A DNA stretch of 64,000 nucleotides, taken from Rapana venosa (lineage: Eukaryota > Mollusca > Gastropoda > Neogastropoda > Muricidae). A program made the translations under genes and the position numbers. Where the stretch lies: assembly GCA_028751875.1 (NCBI GenBank), contig CM054145.1:3005064-3069063 (forward strand), written 5' to 3'. Within the stretch, counting starts at the first letter, position 1; each line of letters opens with the position of its first letter. Positions 10,992 to 22,983 of this stretch are shown here, one piece after another. The notes under the pieces were generated by a model. It was not told the DNA's origin. It ran no database searches and saw only the letters and a list, made by a program, of their open reading frames with translations.

Positions 10992-12290
10992 CTTTGATTT
11001 AACGTCCATGCACATTATGTGATGTGGACGACAAACAAACAAAACAAGTACATACAAATAACTGCCGATTAACATGTAAGTTTAAAATACTTTAAAGGAA
11101 CCTACTGAACACAGAATAGTATAAACAAAACGTGATCTCTAGTATTAACTCAGTATTGTGGAAGATGTACAATAATGGGTATTTTTGCCTTCAAAAGAGG
11201 GTAAAACGTCTTGATAACGTGGGCATTCAAAAAGAATAAGTTGATTTATAATTCATTTACCATAAGGGCATGATGTAATCTGACTAAATCATATTTTATA
11301 AGCGGAAGCGTCCGGTTTTACCCATGTAAAACGATGATGTGATAGTTCTACAGATATGTACAGGCGCCTTTATTACAATGGAAATTCTTATATAAAACTG
11401 CTGTTGTATCTCAGAAGTGGAACTCATTTTGAAATGTAGCTACAGGTTTATTGTGGTACTTGGTCAGAGCGATTCCAAAAGACTGTACCGTATGTGGAAC
11501 ATGCAACTTGACTGGGTCATTAGTATGTTTAGCTCCCTGTTTTGCAGTCTGATCAGCAAATCATTTCCGAATATACCACAATGGGATGGAATTCATAGGA
11601 AAATAACACGAGTACCACGTACAGTTAGGAAATTAATTAAGGTGTTGATTTCACTAACTATTCCTACTCCCGTGTTGTCACAATAACTTACTGACTGCAA
11701 AGCACTTAACACAGACAGAGTCAACACATATCAAAGCTTTGAAAACAGAAACAGGTAAATCTAAAAGGAAATTCAGTGTCATAAAAATTGCCACTAGCTC
11801 TGCAATGAAGACTGGTTTTACCTTTAAGAGCTAGAATTACGCATCCTGCTCCATCTTGGTGATTATCCAATAGTGAACCATAATGTTGAACTTGAACATG
11901 TTCAGATATTGCTCATTAAGACGGTTTTTAATGGTGGACGCTGAGATATGTGGATGCTCACTGTTTGTTTTAATTTTTATTTTCTGTCTATAGGTTTGTG
12001 TCATCAACGTCAAATTCTGCATGCTACATCTCCCATGGTGGTACTGCTGAAATCAGTGGCTGAGGTGCAATAGCGTTAATATCACCCGCAGCGCCATCAA
12101 AATAGTCCAAAGTGTAAGTTCTATAAGATTGAAGAGATTTCGTGCTCTTTTCGGATAATGTATGCTGGAGTGTGTGTCCATTTCCGATTTATTAAAGTTT
12201 GTGACAGTCTGACTTTTCACCATGTATTTGGTAAGAGACAATTACAAAACCATCCAGTGGTAAAACGCCAGTTTCTGTAGAAGTTTCTAT
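10639..12290. other. No firm gene; CAG run and repeat remnants
   Basis: A (CAG)n run of about a dozen units at 10957-10990, followed by TCTTTGATTTAACGTCCATG, which looks like the edge of a dispersed repeat. A strong acceptor-like site at about 11548 is followed by a 16-codon frame, but no donor links it to the exons at 7.5-10.6 kb. Confidence 0.4.
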
Positions 12291-12294
12291 GGTA

Positions 12295-12362
12295 CATGTG
12301 TGTGTTTGCGCGCGTGCGTGTGTGTATGTGTGTGCGTGCGTGATAGTATGCGTGCGTGTGTG

Positions 12363-12395
<33 letters not shown>

Positions 12396-12445
12396 TGGTG
12401 TGTGTGTGTGTTGTATGTGTGTGTGTGTGTGTGTGTGTGTTTCTG
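12295..12445. repeat. (GT)n and (TA)n microsatellite
   Basis: Mixed GT, GC-GT and TA dinucleotide tracts. Confidence 0.9.
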
Positions 12446-12539
12446 TGCTTTGTTTCCTTCTGAGTTGCAGTGATTGTAGTATAAGTGGTTTTTTTGGGTT
12501 GGGGCGTGCGGGGTGGGGGTATAGTTGCTACATCTTCTG

Positions 12540-12990
12540 TGATATCCCCGTCTTGCTGTTTCCTAGGTGCTCATCCCACTGTCACGACCATAACCACACC
12601 AAGGCTTGTTGCGTGGCATCCTCAGGGCCAGCAGTCCACAGAGAGCTGATCAACGTCTGGCCGCTGCAGGGTCACCAGCACAAGGGGACCTGCATTGCTT
12701 CTAGCCCACTTTGGCGGTATTTAGTGCTACCTGTCTGAGCTAAACACGCAGGACACCATCTACTAAGCTCTCTACTGACGTCAGTGATAGCTTAGTCGTG
12801 GACCCAGACTCAGTGAGATCTCCACCAGAATGATGACCGCCACAACGTCCCTCAGACCTTCTTCCATGAAGCCCCAATCCCTAAGGCTTTGACACCAACT
12901 CACCACAGGCATAGAAGTGTGTGGAGACACCGAAACTGAGGTCACTGTGAGAGTAGAGCAACAGGGACCTCCGAATCAGAGGCAAGCTTC
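12540..12990. other. GC-richer unassigned block
   Basis: Less AT-rich than its flanks, and starts at an acceptor-like CTGTTTCCTAG. One frame is open to a TGA at about 12738 (60 codons from the acceptor). No donor, domain or repeat family recognised. Could be a terminal exon or an uncharacterised dispersed repeat. Confidence 0.3.
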
Positions 12991-13239
12991 TGTTACTGCA
13001 TCACAGCCACGATCAGTGGTGTTGATGGAGGTGATGTAATGATGATGCTATGCAAGTGAGGCAGCTTTGAGGCTACTACTGGAAATGGCTGTGCTTTACA
13101 CTTCCTATCAGAAGTAAAGCAGTTGGTTTGTTTGTATGATATGAGGATGTATAGAGGCAACGGGAAAGTTTGTTTTGTTTTGTTTTTGTTTAGTGTCCAT
13201 TGACTACTTGGTGATAAGGACACACCCACATTCAAACCA

Positions 13240-13921
13240 ACACCTCCCTCGCTCTCTCTGTCTCGATGTTAAAGATGACGATGGTGACAATGATGTATAT
13301 GTTAAAAATAACAATGGAAGCGGTGGTGTGGATGATGAAGATAACGATCACGACAATAATGTAGATAATTATTGAAGATGATGATCGTGATGATGATAAT
13401 TATACAGGCCAAAGAAGACGATGGTAGTGTAGAAAACGAGGAGAAGGATGTTGGTGATGATGACATAGATGATGAAAGTAATGATGGTTATGTTGATATT
13501 CTTGCTGCAGCTGCTGCTATAGAAAAATGAAGGTGCTGATAGCGATGGTGATGTAGATGCTAAAGAAGATGATGGGGGTGATGATAACTAGAAGACTAGA
13601 AGTGTGATTCTGTATGCTTGCAGAAGTGGGAATACGAAATGGATATAACGTTTGCTGCTGTGATGCCTACCTACCCCCTGCCCGAAACATGTTTTGTATA
13701 GTGGCCTAGGGCCGAAGTACAATAACACTTTTCAGTGTTCAGTGTTCTCTCTGTCTCTCTGAATACTTTGTGTGTTTATCTGTATTGGTTTGTATTCTAT
13801 TTTAGGCTTCTTTTTATCATTAAAACTCTCTCTCTCTCTGTCTCTCTCTAAGTTTGTCAATATTTATCTGTAACCCTTGGGAGTAAAGATTATCAATCAT
13901 ATAATCAATCAGTCAATCAAC

Positions 13922-13967
<46 letters not shown>

Positions 13968-13970
13968 ATG
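13240..13970. repeat. GAT/GAC-rich tract and CT microsatellites
   Basis: Imperfect GATGAT/GACGAT sequence at about 13265-13590, then CT runs at about 13825-13850 and 13925-13962. The Asp-rich frame on + is a by-product. Confidence 0.75.
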
Positions 13971-14264
13971 TAATTAATCTGCCATTATCTTCCTTTAAAT
14001 ATATTCTTGTGAATTTCTTTTCCTTTTGAATCTATGACATTTGTTCTTATGTCGTTGCTATTGTGGCTATTTTCCCCCACAATGATGAATATTGGTTAAA
14101 AGTTATTTTTTGGGTCAAAATCTTATGGGGTTTGTTTTGTTGTTGTTGGTGGTGTTTTTGTTTTTTTGTAGGTGAGGGGTATATATTTGTTCTTCAGTTT
14201 CAGGTTTTTGTTTTTTGTGTTTAGTGGTTTGTTGCTTGTTTGTTTTTGTTGTAGTTGTTGTTTG

Positions 14265-14267
<3 letters not shown>

Positions 14268-14305
<38 letters not shown>

Positions 14306-14430
14306 CTGTATGCATGTATGTACGTGCGTACGTACGTACGTTTGTATGTATGAATGAATGCATGCATGCACGCATGCATACATGCATCCATGCATGCACG
14401 TATGTGTATAGTAGTGTATGTATGTCTTAC
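14268..14430. repeat. (TA)n then GTAT/GCAT/CGTA tetranucleotide tract
   Basis: TA run at 14268-14295, then GTAT, CGTA and GCAT tetranucleotides. It abuts the RTE 3' fragment at 14433; a similar tract follows that fragment at 14620-14668. Confidence 0.85.
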
Positions 14431-14432
14431 AG

Positions 14433-14612
14433 GGAACAGTACAAGGAGGAAGACGAAGAGGCAGACTGAGAAAATGATGGGAAGACAACATGAGAGAGTG
14501 GACTGCCCTTGAGTGGAACGACATACTGGAAAAACTGAGAACCATGAGGTGTGGAAGAAGCTGGTTGATATTGCAGTGGTGCCCATACGATCTGCTAAAC
14601 TTAAGGATAGGT
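14433..14612 (+). mobile_element. RTE-like LINE, 3'-terminal coding fragment
   Basis: Frames on + read the end of an RTE-type ORF2: an Arg/Lys-rich GRP-like block, EWNDILEKL, then WKKLVDIAVVPIRSAKLKDR and a stop (with frameshifts). This matches the endings of the RTE-like copies near 43 kb and 50 kb. Confidence 0.6.
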
Positions 14613-14669
14613 GAAGGTTTATGTATGCGTGCATGCATATATGTATGTTTGTATGCATGCATGCATGTA

Positions 14670-15489
14670 CGGTATCATTAGTTTAGCCCATTCACTTCTA
14701 GGTGATTTAGACAAGTGCATATTCACGTTAAGAATGTACAGAAAAAGGAGATGAGTGGAAGGGTGGAAAGATGAAGAATGTGATGGTTGTTGATAAGTCT
14801 ATAAGATTTAATCTACAATGGTGACTGGCAAATACTTTCTGCAACTGATGCCTCTCGGAGTCATACAGAACACTTGGGATATTTCCATGTTTTTTACTTA
14901 CATCCATTCCTTTGCTTTTGTAAGAGGCAGTGAGCACAGGGCAATCAAACAATATAATTATGATGGACTGATATAACTTGAGACAGCATATTTTGAATAT
15001 TTAGTTTTCCCAGCATTCAGACGTAGTTTATGAATAATGATTTCTATCTTTCGTGGGTGACAGATGATCAAGGCGAAGTCTTAAAAATACATTGAGCACA
15101 TAGAGTTTGCAATAACTGAAACAATTTCAAAGGATGATAAACTTAGGCCTGTATTAATCATTATGCCACTTGTACATTCTAAGGCACGGCGTTTTACCAA
15201 GGAATTTGTCAGCTCATTCCAGTACAGATCCCAATGGGATGGCACCCAGCAAAAATGTATCCCGATTCTTTTAGAAGCAAGAGTATGTACAAGGAACTTG
15301 ATTAAGAAAACAAACCCGTCATGTTAGAGTTCCAATGTTTCAAAGCAACCAACATTGATTTTGAATCAACACAAAAACAGATGTTATAAATCGCAAGAGA
15401 AGTAGTTGAAAGATAATTCAATGCCATTAAATTGCGAATAATTTAGATGTAGATATAAAAAAGACCCTTTTCCATGCAAAAAGATCTTT
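14670..15489. other. No gene seen; possible LINE remnants
   Basis: AT-rich. A short stretch at 15200-15260 (FQYRSQWDGTQQK in one frame) looks like the end of a LINE RNase H region but is too short to place. Confidence 0.35.
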
Positions 15490-15654
15490 TTGCTTTCAAA
15501 TCAGTTTAACAAATGCTGCCCCGCACATGCCCGATTCTAAAACAGATCCATCCGTGTAGATTCTCAGATGATTTGAATATTGACAGTGTATATGATTTTG
15601 AACCTCAGTTGAGAGCAGATTTGGATTTATGTCCTTTTTCATTGCTAGGTAAAC

Positions 15655-15955
15655 TAAAGGTAAAGGTGTCCCATAATCTATGTGGTCGTAGGGGAGTGAG
15701 GCATCAGAGATCTCTAACTTCTCAAGGGACCAGCATATTGAGGGCGGCGCCCATCTCCTCTCCCTCGCTGCTTTACCTTCCCTGACCATAAAGAGGCAGG
15801 TGCCCATTTACAGCTGGGTGATCTGGGGGCCAGTACTGAAGCCCAGGCGCGCAAACGGTCACCAATCCAAGCGGTAACCACGCTCGATGCTGCTTAACCT
15901 TAGCTGGAGGAAAGCGAGTGTTCTGACCACTGAGCTATCCTATCCCGTCCCCTAG
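15655..15955 (-). mobile_element. SINE-C copy 1 (tRNA/5S-headed SINE)
   Basis: The head is at the high-coordinate end on -. A tRNA A-box-like GGATAGCTCAGTGGTCAGAA is at about 15921-15940, then a 5S rRNA-like segment at 15857-15901 containing GTTAAGCAGCATCGAGCGTG and CTTGGATTGGTGACCG, then a body rich in GGGCGCCGCCCTCAATATGC. CTAGGTA flanks it at 15645-15651 and 15952-15958, a likely 7-bp target duplication. Confidence 0.75.
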
Positions 15956-17499
15956 GTAGGCAATGTAAAAATTGCATATTTATGTTCCCATGATGGAATC
16001 TGGGGAACCGCTTGTAAAACCGGGATGTTTGCTATATCTATATCACTTTTCTTCATAAAGTTTTTGGTATAGCTAGGTCTTGGCTGCAGAAAAGATATAC
16101 CACTAGCTCTTTTTGGATATCCCTGTTGACTGATAAATATTTCATCGCGAACGGAATTTTAGACAGCAAGACTTCGAATAACATATTTAGAGACACATAA
16201 CATTCTTTGCTTAGAAGGGGAAGTACATGAGCTTCTGTATAAGTTGTAAGTGTACCGGCATGAGTCGGAACTCCTAGCGCTATTTTGATTGCTTCCCTAT
16301 CCACACTTTGTAGCTTTTTAAAGAGATAGTTTGGAGCAGAAAATACACTCCTTGACCAGAAACCAGTTTAGAACGAATCATTGAAACAGCAAGAAGTATC
16401 AGTGTTTTAGTACCCTGCCTTCACGGCTGGCCACTCGCATTTTTAAAGAAGTTAAGCTGTTTCCTGGCTTTTAAAATCAAACTTTGAATGTGCATTTTCC
16501 AGTTTAACTTGGTGGTTAAATGTACTCCCAAGAATTTGACGTCTTGTTTGTATTGAAGTGTAACCCTATCAAGTGTTAATAACGGCAGTGTTTTTGGGTT
16601 TCTGCCATTGTTAAAAAGAACTAAACAATTTTTGTCTCCAGATGACTCCAATCCATTTTCTTCGATGTAATTACCAAGTTTATTCCGTTTATCCTGATAT
16701 ATCTTTTGGACACAATCTATGACTATACTTTTCGTATTCTTTTTAAGAGAATTATTGATCCATATGGCAATATCGTCTGCATATTGAACAATTTGAACAA
16801 TGGTGGTATTACTCACAAAGGGTGTGAAAGATCATGAACTAAAATAAAGAATAATATTGGCGCAAGAATCGCTCCCTAATCAACAACTTTAGAGTCTGAA
16901 TAAACACTACTGAATTGGGTACAAATTGATCTTTAGACAGAAAATCCTTTATGTACTGAAACGTCATGCCGCCAACGCTGATATTTTTCACTTTGTATAA
17001 TAATCTCCCGCGCCAAACCCTGTTGTATAAACGTTTTCCTGACGTCAAAGAATGTACCCAGTGCACTCTTCTGTTTGGAAAATTGGGGTTTAAAAAAAAG
17101 TTGTACCTTAACTTAACTAGGTGATCAGATGTACATCTCCCTCTTCGAAAACTCACCCGGTTTATAGGAATATTATTTGTTCACAATAATGCAGTAGGCG
17201 TTTTTGGACTATCTTTTCATGTACTTTTCCAACATGAGAAGTAAGGACAATTGGTGTAGCTGCTTAGTGCTGATCGAGATTTGCCCCTTTTAAGAACTGG
17301 AACTACTATCGACTGCTTCCAGACATTAGGAAGAGTGCCATTTATCCAACAGTTTTTGAGAAACGAACAGAGAAGTGTTTTTTTCACAACTCGCAAGCAA
17401 GTTAATTACCATTTGCTAAGACATGCCATCGATACCAACTGCCGAATTATTACTTTTGAAGGATTCAAGGACTTAAAAAAAATATTATATTGAATTTCA

Positions 17500-17555
17500 G
17501 CGTTTAATTAATAATAATTAATGGAATTTATATTCCATTAATTATTAATTATTGT
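17500..17555. repeat. AT-rich near-perfect palindrome
   Basis: AATTAATGGAAT, then TTAT, then ATTCCATTAATT, with further pairing TAATAATTAA on both sides; arms are about 20 bases. Confidence 0.8.
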
Positions 17556-18595
17556 TTAGATAATGCAGATTATGTATTGGTCGTTCTGCCACGTTCTAAT
17601 GTTCAGTTACTTTTCTATTATGTCTAACATCAGGAGACAATTTTGAAGATAGACTACTTTTAGAAAACAGTGTATTAAAGACGTGCTTTTTCTGACACAC
17701 TTGGCAAAGTGTTTGTTTCTAACTTAACTGGATATGTTGGTAGACGAAATCCTATTTTCATTGTATTGATTTTCTTCCAAACGTTTTGCATATCTTTTGA
17801 TTATTTTATTTCCTTTTGGCAAAATTTACTCCAATATGTCTTTTTTGTTTTGCAATTTTTTGCATAGCTGCTTAGTTATTTTAGTACAAATAAGATTTTC
17901 TTCAATTCTGTCTTTAAACTGCATCTTGTATTGCTTCTTTTTATAATTGACTGCCTCTTCACACTCTTGTCCACCATATATTGCCTTTATGCTTTCCACT
18001 CTACAAGTGGAATAGAGAACTCAGCTAACGTAACAGTTTCGTAAATTATTTGTCGTAAAAATGACCGTAGGAAAAAAATTACGTCATCATTGTCTACACT
18101 TAACTGATCAGTTATACATTAGTTCCCTGTGTGTTCGGAATGATTTGCAGTTTGTTAATTTGTACAAATGTTTTGGAAACTTGTCTTCAGATTTCGGTAA
18201 GTTTCTGACTAAATGTGAAAGTAATGGAAAAGTGGTCACTGCCAATGGAATGCCAAATAAAGAGAAAATCAATAATAAATGCCATCACTTAAGAGACACA
18301 GCTTAGAATCAGTAATATTTTCCAAAAGACCGTTATTAGTGACATTTGTGTAGCCTGAATCCCAAAACAAGGCATGCACATTAAAATCACCCAACGCCAC
18401 CCACTTATTCTTTGCTAACTCTAGCCTACATTTTTAAGCCAGTTAGACTCTAGTGTTATCATATTTTGACCCTTGGGGAAGATATACAGATAAGATATTA
18501 AGGGTATAATTTTGTTAATTTTGACAGACACACCACTGCAACAACAAAAATGTATCCTTGACTGCCGTGTACTGGCCACAAAGCCAGCTTAATAA

Positions 18596-18746
18596 TAATA
18601 ATAATGATAATAATAATAATAATTGGAATTTATATAGCGCTATATCTTGCAAAAACAAATCAAAGCACTTCCATTCAACCCACTCCTACACATGCAACCA
18701 TCAATAATTAACAGTTTTTAAGAAATTCAAATGCACACACGCGTGC

Positions 18747-18799
<53 letters not shown>

Positions 18800-18855
18800 A
18801 CACACACACTCACACACACACACACACACACCACACACACACACACACACACACT
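18596..18855 (-). mobile_element. L2-type 3' tail plus CA microsatellite
   Basis: (TAA)n, GGAATTTATATAGCGCTATA and CAAATCAAAGCACTTCC form the L2 3' tail on -. An ACGC/CA microsatellite follows at 18735-18855. Confidence 0.65.
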
Positions 18856-18858
18856 CAT

Positions 18859-19690
18859 TTGGAAGACAATTATCCTAATCACTTAAAAGTGTTCACAGAT
18901 GGCTCAGTATTAAATAATAATGCTGGTGCTGCTTATATCATACCAGATCTAAAAACTGAAACCAATTTCATCTTGGAGAATATTCTCAGCGGAACAAATC
19001 GCATTATTGATGGCCCTAAATTTTCTAGTCAGTTTTCCTAAAATAATCTTTCAAATTCTTTTTTGTGTAGACTCCAAATCTGTAATTTATGCCATTAGTT
19101 CTTTTGCAAACACAATATAGATCTGAAATCGTCATTGAAATTTGTCATTTCATTCATCTTTTATCATTAAATGGCTCAGAAATAACATTCTGTTGGATTC
19201 CATCGCACAGTAGTTTTTACTACAACGAAAAAGTTGACATCCTAGCGAAAAAAAGGGGCCAAAAGGTTTACTAGAGGTGACAAAACTAATACTCGCCTTT
19301 TCATTACTAGAGTGTTAACATATTGTAATAAAATCACAACAAAAGTTATTTCAGTGTGAGGAAAGGAGGCTTGGTTGTCAAGATGCACACAAAGACCTAC
19401 GTAAATTTGAGTCTTTTGTTAAAACGCGAGAACATGATATATACTGTTCAAAGCAGATTGTTTTCTTAGCTTGTAGATGGAAATTGAATTGTTTCAAGAC
19501 AAAATATGCTGGAAATGCTTTTTGTATATGCGGTAATAATATAAAAGCAGATCATATATTAACATGCCACAGCTTAAAAGGGCACGTTCCTGTTTTGATG
19601 GAATCCTCTCCATCAGCAATATTTCACAGTCTGTCACTTATGACTTTTTTGTTTAAAGATCACTGATGCATACTCCAATTGGTTTGTTAT
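18859..19690 (+). mobile_element. I-like LINE, RNase H and C-terminal zinc-like part
   Basis: On +: HLKVFTDGSVLNNNAGAAYI (RNase H start with the catalytic Asp of TDGS), CWIPSHSSFYYNEKVDILAK (RNase H end) and a terminal CICGNNIKADHILTCHSL Cys/His cluster. Frameshifts separate the parts. Diverged from the RNase H in the - copy at 15.5 kb, so it is probably another element of the same group. Confidence 0.65.
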
Positions 19691-20384
19691 TGTGATTGCT
19701 TTGGACCTTAAAGAGGCTCTAGTTCAGAAATTATTTTTCTTGTTTGTAAGATTTTTTTTGCTGCACAGGTCTCCTGTTCACGGTATTTGCACTCCTATTG
19801 CTTATTTTGTTTTTGGGTTGGGTGTTGTTGTTTTTTTTTGGGGGGAGGGGGTTAGGAGATGTTGTTTGTACTTGGTTTTTGGTTGTTGTTGTTGGGTACT
19901 CTCCGCTTGTTTTGGGGGTTGGGCTTTTTGTTTGTTTGTTTGTGGGGGGTTTTTGGGTTGTTGTTGTTTTTTTTTTTTTGGGGGGGGGGTGTTTTTTGGG
20001 GTTGTTTTCTTTTTTAGGGCGTGGCTGGGGTTCTATTTGTTTTTGGTTTGAATTTTTTTAAGAGGGGTAGGGTGGAGGGGGTACGTACATTATGAGAGAT
20101 TTTTTCCCATGTAAAATTCAGTAACTGGAATTCTATTTACATTTTTCATTGGAATTACTGATTTTGTTAGGAATGGATAGAACTGCAGTTTCCTTTTTGT
20201 TTATTTTAGTTCAGCAGGTCAGTAATGTAAAGGTTGTTTTCGTTTTGTTCACATTTCGCATGCATTGATCGACTAAAATTTCTTCTCCCATACATTACCA
20301 ACTACACCCTCCCTCCTGACACTCACACACCTTCCTTCTCCCTCCCCCCTCCCCGACTAATATCACAACTTGTGAAAAGACGTT
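19691..20384. other. G/T-rich low complexity, no gene seen
   Basis: Long T and G homopolymers at about 19800-20060 give Gly/Phe/Val-rich frames with no domain. Such tracts may include sequencing error. Confidence 0.5.
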
Positions 20385-20625
20385 AAATGTAGAGGTTATA
20401 ATTCAGGAGGGTGATGGGAATTTTGGCTGTTGAAGGCAGAGACAGACATAAGATGAAACAGGAGGGGAGAGTTTTAGGTTTGAAATTGGTTTGTCTTGAG
20501 GCTGGATTTAAAAGTGTCGTAAGTAGGCTTTTCACGAAGGGAGAGAGGGAGGTTATTCCAGATTGATGGACCAGAGATAGAGAAAGAACGACGGCCAACG
20601 GTGAAATGGTTGAATCTAGGTATTT
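20385..20625 (-). mobile_element. L2-like LINE fragment (end of ORF2)
   Basis: Nucleotide similarity to 36240-36420, including GAAGGGAGAGAGGGAGGT and TTCCAGATTGATGGACCAGA. On - this is the SIWNNLPLSL type C-terminus of L2 reverse transcriptases. Confidence 0.6.
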
Positions 20626-21162
20626 GTTTAACTTGATATCATCTAAATTATATCTTATGTATACGTCTGTTTTGATCTTTTTCTTTTTTTTTTAGAGACA
20701 TCGTTGTTACGTAATGGAGGGTGATAAAATGCTATAGTTTGGGCATTTTGTTTTTATGAACATTCAAAGACTGCATTGCTAGAATGGAATAGCGATGACA
20801 ACTTAAAAATGTTCACATATTAAAATGTCCTGTGGAATGCTTCTAGCATTCCACTGATTTTTTTTTTATACTCCAGACAATTAAGGTTTTGTTTGTCGTC
20901 TGAATATAACTAAGATACTACTGTTGAACTTAAAAAAACAACAACCTAAAACTAGACTACACATCAAATCAGAAATAACTGAAATAGACAAGAGTCTGAC
21001 GATGAGCAAGAAGAGCTAAGGACCAGGAAGCCATGTGGAGGCAGAGGACAGAAGGCGGGAGGTGAGGGGGACTGGGAGACCAATGGTAGCCTTTTCTAGC
21101 ATTGGCAGTGCCGAACCTCCCCCCTCTAGAGGCCTTAGCCGTGGTGGTTCCCAATAGAGGCG

Positions 21163-21163
<1 letters not shown>

Positions 21164-21237
<74 letters not shown>

Positions 21238-21285
21238 TGTGTGTGTGTGTGTGTGCTGTGTGTGTGTGTGTGCGTTTATTTTATT
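21164..21285. repeat. (GT)n/(GC) microsatellite
   Basis: GT run with a central GTGC tetranucleotide section. Confidence 0.95.
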
Positions 21286-21455
21286 TATTTTATTTTTTAT
21301 TCTTTTATTTCGAGGATAATGGAACAAGAACTCATGTGCTTTTTCATCTAGTCCCCGTGTGTATTCAGTTTTGTAAATGTTGTCATCTGATCCCACCGGC
21401 ACACAGTGGCCTACTCTTTCGAAAAATGGAACTGGTTTTAACGTGAGCGCAAGAT
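21285..21455 (-). mobile_element. SINE-B copy
   Basis: Reverse complement of the SINE-B body and tail: TTTATTTCGAGGATAATGGA, then CCCCGTGTGTATTCAGTTTT and CACCGGCACACAGTGGCCTA. The 5' head is missing. Confidence 0.75.
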
Positions 21456-21499
21456 GTGTCGTGTATATATATATATATATATATATATACGTATGTGTG

Positions 21500-21798
21500 T
21501 AAGGTAAGGTAAAGGTGTCCCATAACCTATCAGGTCGTAGGGGAGCGAGGCATCAGAGATCTCAATTTCTCAGGGGCCAGCATATTGAGGGCGGCGCCCA
21601 TCTCCTCTCCCTCGCTGCTTTACCTTCCCTGACCATAAAGAAGGCAGGTACCCATTTACAGCAGGGTGAAGTGGTGGACTGTACTGAAGCCAAGGCACGC
21701 AAACGGTCACCCATCCAACTGGTAACCACGCTCGATGCTCCTTACCCTTACTTGGGGGAAAGCGAGTGCTGTGACCAGTGAGCTACCCGTCCCCAAAA
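21500..21798 (-). mobile_element. SINE-C copy 2 (tRNA/5S-headed SINE)
   Basis: Head on -: GGTAGCTCACTGGTCACAGC (tRNA A-box-like). The 5S-like segment is at 21704-21748 (CATCGAGCGTGGTTACC, then GTTGGATGGGTGACCG). The same body as copy 1 extends to 21500. Confidence 0.75.
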
Positions 21799-21806
21799 AT
21801 ACGAGC

Positions 21807-21867
<61 letters not shown>

Positions 21868-21993
21868 GTTTGAATGGTCTCTGCATTGTTCTGTCTGTCA
21901 GAGTGACGACGCACAGTGTGACAACAGCAGCATGAGCACACCAGCAGCAGGACTGTCTATGGCTTGTCCAAGATGATTGTGTTTTTGGCTGCT

Positions 21994-22066
<73 letters not shown>

Positions 22067-22088
22067 ACACACACATATACAAACAACA

Positions 22089-22119
<31 letters not shown>

Positions 22120-22140
22120 CAACACACACACACACACACA

Positions 22141-22171
<31 letters not shown>

Positions 22172-22172
22172 C

Positions 22173-22222
<50 letters not shown>

Positions 22223-22225
22223 GCA
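21807..22225. repeat. (GT)n and long (CA)n microsatellites
   Basis: A GT run at 21810-21866 and a long CA run with rare interruptions at 21996-22221. Between them is about 130 bases of unique sequence. Confidence 0.95.
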
Positions 22226-22440
22226 CCTGTCAGCTGCACACGGTCAGTCCGCATCAGGCTGGGGGTATAGGCTACAGCTCTGACCTGTCCTGGTGAGTCA
22301 CTTTTGTCTGCCATTGTTGTGGTGTGGAGTGGTGTGGTGTGGTGGTGAGTGTGTGTGTGTTTGTGTGTCAAACGGTGGTGCGTTCACACTCCCCTTCTGT
22401 GGCCCAGGCCAAAAGCTGTGTCAGTGATTTAAAGGGATCT

Positions 22441-22735
22441 GTATTCTTCTTCTTCTTCTTAGTCCTTATAGCTCCTAGCGGAGCATAGGGCCTCAACAGC
22501 GTCCCTCCACCTTCTCCTGTCTCTGGCAAGGGTCTTGGCCTCTTCCCATGTCAGGCTGGAGTCTCTCAGCTCACTATGCAGGCTTCTCCTCCAGGTCTGT
22601 TTGGGGCGCCCTCTCTTCCTTTTTCCCTGCGGGTTCCACTCGAGCGCTTGTCTGGTGATGTTGCAAGGCTCCTTCCGTAGGGTGTGGCCGACCCAACGCC
22701 ACTTTCGCCGCCTTACTTGGACATCTGTATACAGA
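22441..22735 (-). mobile_element. LINE 3' coding end with (GAA)n tail
   Basis: On -, one frame is open for about 90 codons to a TAA at 22461-22459: WRWVGHTLRKEP, RKRGRPKQTWRRSL, then RDRRRWRDAVEALCSARSYK. This is the usual C-terminus of a second RTE-type family. A GAA microsatellite follows, as is common at RTE 3' ends. Confidence 0.65.
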
Positions 22736-22983
22736 AAACATGAATAATATACCTACACAAATTAAGATCAACAACAAGAAAATAGCTTCTGGCGTGCTTA
22801 AAACAATATATGTGACTCATCTATTTTAGCAGCTAATAAACATAATTAAATCAGCGTAACTACAAGGTAGTGCTTTCTAAGTACCGTTTTAAGATTTGAG
22901 ACCTTTAGCGTTTTCTTTCAGTTGCAATCATGTTCAGATAGAAAATAAGAGACAGATTTTCTAACTTACTGCAAAAACAACTG

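Larger units (their letters stand above)
15490..18595 (-). mobile_element. I-like LINE with endonuclease, reverse transcriptase and RNase H, decayed
   Basis: Read on -: an endonuclease segment near 18300-18420 (VALGDFNVHALFWDS), RT fingers near 17160-17390 (WKQSIVVPVLKRGKSRSALS), palm at 16421-17156 (VQYADDIAIWINN, then KFLGVHLTTKLNW), a connection segment at 16053-16304 (LGVPTHAGTLTTYTEAHVLP) and RNase H near 15500-15580 (LRIYTDGSVLESG). The order endonuclease-RT-RNase H fits the I/Jockey-related LINE group. Multiple stops and frameshifts make it inactive. A SINE-C (15655-15955) sits between the connection and the RNase H parts. Confidence 0.7.

Noticed and set aside
11549..11600. Exon 5 of the unrecognised + gene after the acceptor-like CTGTTTTGCAG
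   Set aside because: The phase fits but only 16 codons are open before a stop, and nothing else supports it; left unassigned.
15857..15901. A genuine 5S rRNA gene
   Set aside because: Only the second half of a 5S gene is present, its first part is replaced by a tRNA-like start, and the unit recurs with a shared non-5S body, so it is a SINE head.
21898..22371. Long Cys/Val and His/Thr frames over CA/GT microsatellites (also near 400-1100, 60119-60744)
   Set aside because: Dinucleotide repeats give open frames in both strands; no unique domain is attached.
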